From the NCBI GenBank assembly GCA_027600665.1, contig JADGJL010001074.1:1-10478 (forward strand): DNA of 10,478 bases, written 5' to 3'. The notes beneath the pieces are model-generated. The model saw only the letters and a list, made by a program, of their open reading frames with translations. It made no database searches and was not told the DNA's origin. Below, one piece after another: positions 1 through 7,745 of this stretch. How positions within the stretch are numbered: position 1 is the stretch's first letter; every line of letters begins with the position of its first letter. The DNA comes from Irineochytrium annulatum (taxonomy: Eukaryota > Chytridiomycota > Chytridiomycetes > Chytridiales > Chytridiaceae). Position numbers and translations under genes: made by a program.

Positions 1-861
1 GGGCAAGGCGAACTTCAGGAGCGGGGACGCGGCTGGTGGGGTTTCGATGGAGGCTAGGATGGAGCGGATGGAGCGGGAGGAACGGGACGTGCGGCGCATG
101 CGCGTCAGAGTTGATGGAGTTGTCGGGGACGGTGTTTGCGCCTTGCTACGAGGGCTGCGCTGATGGACAAAGGAGACGACGGAGGAGAGGGAGTCGGAGA
201 CGTGTTGAAGGAATGCCGCAAGGGATTCGTGGTCCGGTGAAGGGTTAGCTGAGGAAAGCATCGCGACGTCGTCGCCATCGCGCTGTAGTGGATGTGGACG
301 GGACAAGTCGATGGACGGTGGCTTCTTCTCGGTAAGGGTGAAGATGCTCAGATGTCTGCCGCGGAAGTTATTAAGCGCCTGCGCGGTGGCCGTGACGGCG
401 GGGCGAAGCTCGCAGATTCTATCGAATGGCAGGTCGTGGTAGGAATAGTGCGAGCCAGCGTCGTCGTCCCGGCGAGTGATCGAGCACTCTGAGCCCCAGC
501 TGCTCTTCGTAAGCAGGAACGGGTTGCAATTCGGCCGCGCGATGGGCGGGTCGTAGGCGTCCGGTCTGAAATCGTCCTCCCCGAACCAGGGCGTCGACGG
601 CGTGGACGGGAGACACTTGTTTGAGTCCAGCGAGCGCGGTTTCGTGGCGGCCTTTAAGGCGGAGCGGAGGGCCCATCGCGGGCGCAGACTCGATCCCTTC
701 GGGAGATCGGGGGCGAGCGTGAACGACGGGAGGCGGTTTAGATCCGACGCGGCCTTGGCGCGGGACCGGAGGACGCGCAGCAAGGCAAGGATGGCGACTG
801 CGATCGCGATCACGGCGCTCAGGATGATGGCGATCAGGACGGGCGTCGACGGGTTGGCCAT
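1..861 (-). CDS. Single-pass membrane protein, 5' part (partial at left edge)
   Basis: The frame is open for exactly 287 codons from the ATG at 861-859 to base 1, with no stop, so the gene continues beyond the window. Residues 8-28 form one hydrophobic helix (VLIAIILSAVIAIAVAILALL), followed by a basic patch (RVLRSRAK). By the positive-inside rule this predicts a short outer or lumenal N-terminus and a cytosolic remainder. The rest is rich in Ser, Pro and Arg, with a Ser/Arg-rich stretch near residues 255-270, and looks mostly disordered. No family was recognised. It is divergent from the CNBD gene, with about 460 bp between the two start codons. Overlapping open frames on both strands here are shadows: this frame has clear third-position GC bias and starts with a membrane anchor. 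I am fairly sure it is a gene and cannot say what it does. Confidence 0.7.
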   Translation of the reverse strand, partial: MANPSTPVLIAIILSAVIAIAVAILALLRVLRSRAKAASDLNRLPSFTLAPDLPKGSSLRPRWALRSALKAATKPRSLDSNKCLPSTPSTPWFGEDDFRPDAYDPPIARPNCNPFLLTKSSWGSECSITRRDDDAGSHYSYHDLPFDRICELRPAVTATAQALNNFRGRHLSIFTLTEKKPPSIDLSRPHPLQRDGDDVAMLSSANPSPDHESLAAFLQHVSDSLSSVVSFVHQRSPRSKAQTPSPTTPSTLTRMRRTSRSSRSIRSILASIETPPAASPLLKFALP

Positions 862-1319
862 CCTCGCGACCTGCTGCGGAGGTCCGTCGCGACGGTGAAG
901 GCCATAAGTAGCGCCTGGAGAGATGAAGGGGAAAGGAAAGGAAGGGCTTGAACACCCCTTTCGAACTGAACTGAACTAAAACTCCTTCAACGGTTGAAAG
1001 GATAGCGAGCCTTCGTCATCAGCACGAAATACCTCCGAGAACATATGCTGGACGTTTGCGCCTGCCTGATCCAGCGACCTGTTCCGCTTCCACTTGAAAG
1101 CACTCGATGGACTTGCGCGTGTGTGCCAACCCGACGGTCGAGGTCGCGCATCTTCCGCTGTGGCGCACAAAGTTCGCGAAGGCCGGGCCAAACAAAGAAA
1201 ACTCTGCGAACAAAAGGAACGCCATTCGAGCAGCGTTCCTGCTCTTTCTCGTTCTGAGGCCGAAAGGTCAAGTCAAAATAAATGTCAAGATTGGACCAAC
1301 CCGTCCGCTCCTCTGCGGT
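862..1319. promoter_or_regulatory. Divergent intergenic region between two genes
   Basis: This 458-bp stretch separates the start of the minus-strand membrane protein from the chosen start of the plus-strand CNBD gene, so it probably holds both promoters and both 5' UTRs. A purine-rich tract lies at about 921-947, and three GAACT units stand in tandem at about 963-977. A frame in phase with the CNBD gene is open from 1107, but it is lower in GC and looks unlike the protein that follows. No convincing TATA box was found for either gene. Confidence 0.45.
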
Positions 1320-4300
1320 ATGTCTGGACCCTTTGACGATCCCTTACCTGAGCGAGCAGCGGGATTGCCCAGCCCCAGACAAGCGCGGAGAGCCCGAGGA
1401 CGCCGTCTCAAGATGACCGCGCGCGAGCCCGCGGCGGACGTCGAGATCCCGCTGGAGGATGACGTCGCCGCCGAGCAGCCGGCCATCGACTTCGAGACCG
1501 CGTTGGCGCGACATCTCGCGTCGAACGATGACCTCGTGCCGCCGAAACCCCGGCCTCCACTGCCGCCGAACCCTCCTTACGAGGTCCCTGGACCTCGACA
1601 ACCGATGCCTTCGTACCTCCGCGACCTCACGATCTCGACGGAGACTTACCGCTCGCGGACGGTAGAGGTCTTGACAGGCAGCCGCGGTGGCGGTGACGTC
1701 GCCGAGGACCTGGAAAAGCTTCATCGCGAGCATGACGTCCTGCCGGCCACCGATCCCCTGAACCTCGCTAATCCGGAGGATTACCTCGCCGCCGGGTTTT
1801 CCCGACCGCCGGGCAGCCCACACGCGCGCGGGACGAGACCGGCTCCGCACCCGATCCGCGCTGGATCGCCCGAGGCGCCGCCGGTCGAGTTCGTCGCTGC
1901 GGCGGTGGAGGATCTGATGGCCGAAGGTGTGGACCTCAGGACGACGCATGGTAGAAGCCACTACGCGACAGGGGAGCCGGTGGACTTTCGCGCACGCTCC
2001 AAGTCCTCACTCAGTCACCATCGCGACGCGCAGCACGGACAACTTGGACAGCACGCTCCGTCGCACGCCCGTCCGCGATCGGCCTTCGCGCACCGATCCC
2101 CTCCCGGGTCCCGGCACCCGTCCCGCCCGCCAACGCGCCAAAAGACCCATCACGTCCGCATTGCCGCCGATGAGGGCCTGGAGGTTGATGTGAAGAAGTT
2201 GTTCCAGGTGACGGAGACGTTCTTGGAACAGCACGACCTCCGGCCGCGGAGCCCGACGCGGGTTCTCAGCAAGTTAGAGGATCCAAAAGTGAAGGAGGAG
2301 AGGGAGTTTGAGGAGTACCTCCGGCCGCTGCATGAGCGGACGCCGAGCGAGGAGGCGCTGCGGTCGTGCGCGTTGGGGAAGAAGGAGGGGAAGGGTGGAC
2401 AGGCTCGCGCATCGGGGCCGGCGGCCAGGAAGGCCTCTACTCGGGAACGGGCCGAAAGCACCCGGAAGGCGGACCGGATCGAGCCCTCCGACGACGCGCA
2501 GCAGCCCGCGTCAACACCGGTGGGGAAGCTGATAAAAAAGAAAGTGGCGCTCGAGGGGGAGGCCATCACGGCCGAGGAGAAGGAGGAGATCCACCGCCGA
2601 TTTATGAGCCAGATGTCCCAGTGCGTCACCAGGCCCGTCTCGGCCCGCCTCCGTCTCTGGCGTGATTCCTCCACCTCCTCCCCTCTGCCCAGCCGTCCAC
2701 CGTCCCGACCACACGGCGGCGGTTCGACCATCAGTACCGCTATAAAAGCGCGACCCTGGTCCGCAGCCACGTCCAACGGCGGTGCACCCACCACGTCGTC
2801 GACAAAGTACCGTCCGGGTTCACCACGCAGACCCATGACACCAAGGGAGGAGGAGGACCGCCGGCAGCGACACGTCGAGACCTTCATGAACTCGTACTCG
2901 TCCGTCGCGACCCTCAAAACTGACATCGCGCTCATCACGCACACACCCGCGCCAACTCAATCGACCGCGCCGCGGAATCACCCGCCGCGCACGCCGAGCC
3001 CCTCCAAAAGACCGAAGAGTGCCGGCGAGACGCTGCCCGCGAGTCGCGTGACCATGACGCCGATCTCACCGTCGGCGTCGTCGGCGAGGCATCTGAATCG
3101 ACCGCAGACGGCGCCCAGCGGTGGCCGACAGGGGAGGATTGGCGTGGCGAATGCACGCCCGAAGTCGGCGCCGGAGCGAACGGTCGCTAATGGCGCTGGC
3201 ACGTCGGCCCCGACAGCGCCCCCACCGTCCTCCCGCGCCTCCATCAAGCCCATCACCCTAACGATGGAGGAGGCCACCGTCGTCCGCACCTACTTCCGCA
3301 ACCAGCTCCTCTCCGTCGGGTCCGTCCCGGCCTCCTCCGACGACCCGTGCACCCATCTGGAACTCTCGGCCCCCGCCGTGGACGACACGGACCGCACGCG
3401 GATGGACGCCCGGACTCACTTCCTCGTGCTCCAGAGCCAGCCGTTCTGGCCCACTCCGGCGACGGAGTCCGTGTGGGATCCGACCTCCTTCACGGTCGAG
3501 AGGTTCATGCAGGATTACGCGAGGCTTTCGGGCGGTGAGAAGGGTGTGGTCGGGGCGGACGTCGTCGTCGGGGCCGCGCGCGCCTGGGAGAGGACGCAGC
3601 CGTCCTCCGCTGGTGTGCCGTCGGACGGTCGATGCCCCGAGTGCGGGTCGACGCTGCACGGGGCGAGCGGGTGTCCATCCACGCTGGTGAAAGGAGGGGC
3701 GGACAAGAACGTGATGATCATCATGAGGAAGACGCCGGCGAGTTCCAGGACGGCGGTGGAGAGGCGGAGGATGTTTCGGGAGCTGAGGGGGATGAGGGCG
3801 CTAGAGGCGTTCCAGGATGGGCCCGTGTGGGAGCTTTGTGGTATTCTAGAGCATGTTGTTTTCGAGGCAAACCGGTTGGTTTTTAAGCAAGGTTTGTTTT
3901 GCGCTATTAATTGCAGTTGTGAGGGCTTATTCGAGATCTGATTTGTTGGTATTCCTGTAGGCGACGCGGCGACGGCATGGTACATTATCCTCTCCGGCTC
4001 CGTGTCCGTCCAAATATCTCAGTCAGGTCGGCTGGAGGATAACCGTCTGATACGAAAGCTGAGCAAAGGCGACGGGTTCGGTGACCTGGCGCTTGTTCAT
4101 AACATACCACGGACGGCCACCATTACGACTGACGAGAGGACGGAGTTAATGAAGATCGAGAAGGACGACTACAACCGGATCCTAAGGTTCATCCGCGAAA
4201 AAGAAATGAACGAGCTGTATCATTTCATTCGAAAGATGCCGGTGTTTGCCAACTGGACGCGCGCGTCTCTCATGACCATAGTAGCGAATATGAGGACCAA

Positions 4301-5149
4301 GAAGCTTGAACCTGGCCAGATTATTTACAAGCAAGGTATCCATGAAGTGATTGACTGACAGAGTATAAGTTTATGGACCTAACGCGTGATTTCTTCGCGA
4401 TGTCAGGGGATAAACTCGATAACTTCTTCATCGTTAAGTCCGGCCTCGTGTCTGTCGAAAAATCCTCGACAGCGCAAGGCCAGACGTGTCCCGTCGTCGT
4501 CGGAATGCTCTATCCCCTGGATTACTTGTGAGTTCTTTTGAAAAATCTCACATTCGATTGTTAACATTATTCAAGTGCGGAGGAGGGTGTCCTCGGCTCC
4601 GACCTCCAGACCGCCACTCCCGCCAAGTGCACCATGATCGCCGGCGACGTCCGCCGCCTCCCACGCAAGCGGCTCGACGAGCTCCTCGAAGCGAACCCGG
4701 CCAGCCTGGAACCCGAACCCGTGAACATGGACGTCCTGTATGGCGGGAAACGGCGCTCGCACAAGAAGGCGCCGGGCCACGGCACCAAATCCCGCCACCC
4801 CGTTCCGGGCGCTACACCCTCCGTCCCCGTAACGGCCGGCGCGGGTGCCAGCGCCGCGCTAACGGCCGCGCAACCGACATCGACCATCGGGTGCGAGGTG
4901 CTCTACACGACCGTGTCGGACGTCCGTCGGCACTTCCGGACCGTGCTGGAGATGTCTGCGTTCGCCATGATGGACGACCGGGACGTGATAGCGCAGCACA
5001 GGGGTGAGGTCGCGAGGAAGCGATGGATGGGCGTGCGGAAGAGGGTGATGGACGTGTTGGTCAAGGAGAGCCGTAGGGATCCAAATTTGGGGATACAGGA
5101 GGTTAGGAGCGAGGCCGCGAGGGTTAAGAGGACTGGGTGGAGGTTTTGA
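1320..5149 (+). CDS. Tandem cyclic-nucleotide-binding-domain protein with long disordered arm and CCHC motif
   Basis: Exons are 1320-3891, 3961-4335, 4407-4527 and 4576-5149, giving 1213 residues. Introns are 69, 71 and 48 nt, GT-AG, in phases 1, 1 and 2. Residues 1 to about 700 are Pro/Ser/Arg-rich and look disordered, with six R-P-x-[S/T]-A motifs. C772-C785 fits C-x2-C-x4-H-x4-C. CNBD1 (about 835-955) has FKQGD, then WYIILSGSVSV, then a phosphate-binding cassette FGDLAL with R908. CNBD2 (about 965-1085) has YKQGD, then FFIVKSGLVSV, then a cassette starting YFAEE with Ala1039 where Arg is usual. The family normally binds cAMP or cGMP, as in PKA regulatory subunits and CNBD2-like proteins. 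No kinase or channel domain is present, so this looks like a regulator or scaffold. The C-terminal 110 residues are probably helical and unrecognised. The start at 1320 has G at -3. ATGs at 1107 (71 residues longer) and 1413 are alternatives. The domain assignment is sure, the role is not. Confidence 0.9.
2070..3170 (+). repeat. Six dispersed R-P-x-[S/T]-A peptide motifs in the CNBD protein arm
   Basis: In-frame copies are RPRSA at 2070-2084 (residue 251), RPVSA at 2631-2645 (438), RPWSA at 2751-2765 (478), RPKSA at 3009-3023 (564), RPQTA at 3099-3113 (594) and RPKSA at 3156-3170 (613). Codons differ between copies, so this is conservation of peptide rather than a recent DNA repeat. R-x-x-[S/T] fits the minimal consensus of basophilic kinases such as PKA, but a docking motif is equally possible. 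Confidence 0.6.
3633..3674 (+). other. CCHC zinc-knuckle-like motif within the CNBD protein
   Basis: Residues 772-785 read CPECGSTLHGASGC, which matches exactly the C-x2-C-x4-H-x4-C spacing of zinc knuckles. It lies between the disordered arm and CNBD1. The aromatic and basic residues common in nucleic-acid-binding knuckles are missing, so metal binding is plausible but RNA or DNA binding is uncertain. Confidence 0.5.
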
Positions 5150-5189
5150 ATGGCGCCTAGGTTTTTGGCAAGTGTATAGGCATTTATAG

Positions 5190-5195
5190 AATAAA
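5190..5195 (+). terminator. Polyadenylation signal of the CNBD gene
   Basis: A canonical AATAAA stands 41 nt after the TGA at 5147-5149, in an AT-rich stretch that follows abruptly on GC-rich coding sequence. Confidence 0.65.
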
Positions 5196-5592
5196 GAGTT
5201 GGTACTTTCTTAGCATGTTATGCTTCTAACGAAAGAACGTCTGATTTTTTTGCATTATCTTTGAGGTCGTATAGAGGAGAAAAGCAGATGTTTATTTTAT
5301 TAAGCAAGCATTTAACAGTCATACTACCCAAGCCTCAAAGAAACATTTGAGAACAAGATCATTAAAGGCAAGGATGTGCCAATGGTGAGGACGTATATAT
5401 ATTCCAAAATCATCAGCGAAACAACGATTGCACCCGAACAGCCACAGTGCTGTGCATGCTCGCAAGTACCGCCGCCTCCCGCGGACCACCAGGTCCCACG
5501 GTGGCCAGTACCCAACCATCCGAGATTCCCCGAATGTCCGCAAGCCCCGTCTGCGCGAAAAGTCCGCCTGATGCGGAACTGCAACTCCTTTA
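5196..5592. other. Convergent 3' region, no gene recognised
   Basis: This lies between the poly(A) signal of the CNBD gene and the stop of the minus-strand gene. It holds AT-rich stretches, including ATATATAT near 5396, and a GC-rich middle at about 5460-5570. Several open frames of 86-117 codons cross it on both strands, but none has family motifs or a convincing start. It is most likely the 3' UTR of the minus-strand gene. Confidence 0.35.
5292..5297 (-). terminator. Possible polyadenylation signal for the small minus-strand gene
   Basis: AATAAA read on the minus strand (TTTATT on plus), about 295 nt downstream of the stop at 5593. The distance is long for a compact genome, so the assignment is tentative. 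Confidence 0.3.
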
Positions 5593-6072
5593 TCAGCTGT
5601 CCTCAATCAGGTTCGCGTAGAACAGTAACCGCTCGAGGCCGAGATTGTGCACTGCGGCCGCAAATACGGCGGCCGGCTCGGACCGTACGATTGATCGGCC
5701 CTGTTAATTTTCGTATCAGCTCTCGCTAGCAAGAATCTCATCGGCGTTAATAAAGAGGGTAAAAAGCCGTACCTCTTCAACGCCCAGCGCAAATGCCGAG
5801 CCCATAGCCGCCGCGCACCCGGCCGCAGTCGAAAACGCCGCCCGCGGCGCGTACGATCCCGCCTGACATGAGAAGCCGTTCGTAGGGCAACCCGTCGCGG
5901 CCGCCGAAACCCGAGGTCGTACCCCGTTCCCCGCCGTGTCCCGGACCGTCGACGACGCCTGTGCCGCACCACTCGCTCGTGACCAAACATATCCTAGACG
6001 CGACGCCACAGCGCCGCGACTACTTCGGCCGCCGCCGATGGCGCTCATGGAGATGGCCCTTGCTGTTGACAT
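5593..6072 (-). CDS. Small two-exon protein, putative mitochondrial targeting
   Basis: Exons on the minus strand are 6072-5773 (100 codons) and 5700-5593 (35 codons plus TGA). The 72-nt intron begins GTACGG, ends AACAG and is phase 0. The joined protein has 135 residues. The first 44 contain Arg, Ser and Ala but no acidic residue (MSTARAISMSAIGGGRSS and so on), as in a mitochondrial presequence. The second exon is GC3-rich and reads like a folded C-terminus (AVHNLGLERLLFYANLIEDS). The start has A at -3. No family was recognised. A second candidate intron of 60 nt (GTACGACC to TCATGTCAG, about 5916-5857) would keep the frame and remove 20 residues. The gene faces the methyltransferase gene head to head over 276 bp. 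The second exon convinces me more than the first, where another minus-strand frame is also GC3-rich. Confidence 0.5.
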
Positions 6073-6348
6073 CCTTTCCACTTTTCCGCTTTGACATCAT
6101 CTACTCCATCCATGATGTTGGATCGACATTGTTGTTCTGCCCTACGCGCCGCCTCCCGCAAGCACACCGTGTCGGAATGTCACGAAGCGAGATCGTGTCC
6201 AAACTTCCGGCCAGAGATGCGCCAAATTTACAATTGAAAGTGCTGTTGATTTTTCAAATACAGAGCGTTTGACTAGCGAGGGCAGACTTCAGTTGCTTAT
6301 TGACAACAAAAAAAAATTTGTATTAAAAAAGGCTTGGGAGTGGCTTGA
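6073..6348. promoter_or_regulatory. Divergent promoter region, small gene and methyltransferase
   Basis: This 276-bp AT-richer gap lies between two start codons on opposite strands. It contains an A-tract (about 6308-6316) followed by TTTGTATTAAAAAAGG just upstream of the methyltransferase start. No defined factor site was recognised. Function as a shared promoter is inferred from gene orientation. Confidence 0.4.
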
Positions 6349-7248
6349 ATGAAATCGACCACTCCAAAAATTGGCATGCCAGAAGCGCCAGCTTTTTCGG
6401 CCCCGATCCAGGCCTCCGATGGCACATCAATCCCCGTCACGACCGTGACCGTCACTGTCAACTCCCTCTCGGCCACGATCGCGCAGGACGCCGGGGGACT
6501 GGCTGGGAAAATCGGCATCGCGGGAAAGGCGTGGCCGGCCGCGAGCGTGCTGACGGAGTACTGGCAATGGAGGCTTGTGAATGGTGCTGGAGAAGATGGG
6601 GATCCGTTGGGAGTTGCCCGTGTGGATGGGAGGCGGGTCAAAGTGTTAGAGCTCGGGAGCGGGACGGGTGTCGCGGGGATATTGCTGGGGAAGTCGTTGG
6701 ATGATGCTGTGGCACGACAAGGTCGTTCGCGACGATGTGATGTTTACGTGACGGATCTCGGTCTCGCAATGCCGCTGATCGAGCGGAACGTGGAAGCTAA
6801 CGCCGTTGGTTCGGAAGGAACGGACGGCGTGAGAGTGATCCCGCGACGGCTGGACTGGGGTATCGCGTCAGACGCCGAGTGGTTTCTTAGCGAGGGTGCA
6901 GGCGTGGACATCATCTTCGCGACGGACGTGGTGTACTACCCGTCTCTCTTCCAGCCGCTCATCGCCACGCTGTGCATTCTCACGGACCCGTCCCGCGTCG
7001 CCGTTGCGCCGGAGGTGATCATATGCAACAAGTTCCGGGAGCTAAGCAAGGAGCTTGGGTTTTACCGCATCGTCGGGAAGCACTTTCACATTGAGATCGT
7101 AGGCGAGTGGGGCGCGTTCTGGGAACGGTGGAGAGAGGCCGGGTTTGTGCTGTTTCGGTTGAGGAGGCGGGAGAGGGCGTTGGAGGAGGACGGGAGCGAT
7201 GAATTTGAGGCGTTGATGATGAGTTGGATGGCGGATGGTGCTGACTGA
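6349..7248 (+). CDS. METTL21-like protein-lysine methyltransferase (Methyltransf_16 family)
   Basis: An intronless protein of 299 residues. It has a seven-beta-strand SAM-dependent fold: motif I LELGSGTGVAG (100-110), which binds SAM; an acidic residue after strand 2 in VTDLGLAMPLIERN (D136); an LDWG stretch (168-171); and the family signature DxxY in TDVVYYPSLFQPL (192-204). The AWPAASVLTEYW segment (61-72) matches the conserved W-x-A-x3-L element before motif I. Relatives methylate lysines on chaperones, elongation factors or VCP in cytosol or nucleus. The substrate here cannot be told from sequence. Length is somewhat above the roughly 220-residue human METTL21 members, because of an N-terminal extension and loops. 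The first ATG has T at -3, and Met10 at 6376 has G at -3 and could be used instead. Confidence 0.88.
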   Translation: MKSTTPKIGMPEAPAFSAPIQASDGTSIPVTTVTVTVNSLSATIAQDAGGLAGKIGIAGKAWPAASVLTEYWQWRLVNGAGEDGDPLGVARVDGRRVKVLELGSGTGVAGILLGKSLDDAVARQGRSRRCDVYVTDLGLAMPLIERNVEANAVGSEGTDGVRVIPRRLDWGIASDAEWFLSEGAGVDIIFATDVVYYPSLFQPLIATLCILTDPSRVAVAPEVIICNKFRELSKELGFYRIVGKHFHIEIVGEWGAFWERWREAGFVLFRLRRRERALEEDGSDEFEALMMSWMADGAD

Positions 7249-7326
7249 GAGGACGCTGAGGCTTGTGAACCCCGGAGATGGAACGATGAGAAATGGCTAT
7301 CGATGGGGATCACGTCTTTGAACGAT

Positions 7327-7332
7327 AATAAA
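7327..7332 (+). terminator. Polyadenylation signal of the methyltransferase gene
   Basis: AATAAA, 79 nt after the TGA at 7246-7248. A second AATAAA stands at 7450-7455 and could serve a longer transcript. Confidence 0.6.
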
Positions 7333-7745
7333 AGGGCAAGAGCCCTCAGGAATAGAGCGACGAGACTCACCACACAGTTTATCTTTTGAAAAGTTGTGTT
7401 AAGGTTTCGCCTTCTTGGTCGTTCGCGACGACGTTGCTCAGATGCGTTGAATAAAGAATAGAGTGGAGACTTCTTGTCGTATTGTTCTGTTATGCTGACA
7501 TGCTTATCATAACATCAATCTCCAATGCTCCCATTTATGCCCGACAGAATTCTTCCGGTATTCCCAACAAGTTGCGTGTTTTTCAGGTGAAAGATCGCGG
7601 TCTTATAATATTAACCTGCCTTTTCAGGTTAATGTGAAAGAAATTAAATATAAGACAATGAAGGCGATGCTCAAGCCCCAACGTGCCACGGTCGAGTTCT
7701 CAAAAAGGTCCTGCAGAAACCACTGGTGGCAGAAAAACCTTCTTC
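7333..7745. other. AT-rich intergenic region upstream of the VWD-like gene
   Basis: About 410 bp without a supported gene. It holds a second AATAAA (7450-7455), a TATA-like TTATAATA at 7603-7610, and an inverted repeat at 7610-7633. It probably contains the 3' end of the methyltransferase transcript and the promoter and 5' UTR of the secreted protein gene. Confidence 0.4.
7610..7633. repeat. Perfect 9-bp inverted repeat with 6-nt loop
   Basis: ATTAACCTG, then CCTTTT, then CAGGTTAAT. The element TTTTCAGGT of the right arm region (7621-7629) also occurs at 7580-7588, so the short core CAGGT is present twice directly and once inverted within 55 bp. It lies 113 bp before the start of the secreted VWD-like gene, where a palindromic operator or an RNA hairpin would both fit. 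Confidence 0.5.

Noticed and set aside
419..955. 178-codon minus-strand frame and 98-codon plus-strand frame (602-898)
   Set aside because: Both overlap the 1-861 minus-strand gene, lack family features, and are explained as shadows in high-GC sequence.
1107..1319. N-terminal extension of 71 residues on the CNBD protein
   Set aside because: The frame is open and in phase, but composition and GC3 differ from the protein body, and the ATG at 1320 starts the Pro-rich arm directly. It is kept only as an alternative start.
1344..2944. Long minus-strand frames of 205 and 264 codons
   Set aside because: They are antisense to the CNBD arm, Arg/Ser-rich by reverse complement of GC-rich codons, and show no motifs.
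3633..3674. Retroelement Gag remnant suggested by the zinc-knuckle motif
   Set aside because: No reverse transcriptase, integrase, terminal repeats or Gag-like neighbours. The motif is in frame within an otherwise coherent CNBD gene.
3892..3916. Use of the nearer acceptor TTGCAG for CNBD intron 1
   Set aside because: It would make a 25-nt intron and would not join KQG to the DAATAWYIILSG strand. The acceptor at 3960 restores the CNBD fold.
5319..5606. 95-codon minus-strand frame in the convergent 3' region
   Set aside because: It overlaps the end of the better-supported exon in another frame, has no family signature, and lies where a 3' UTR is expected.
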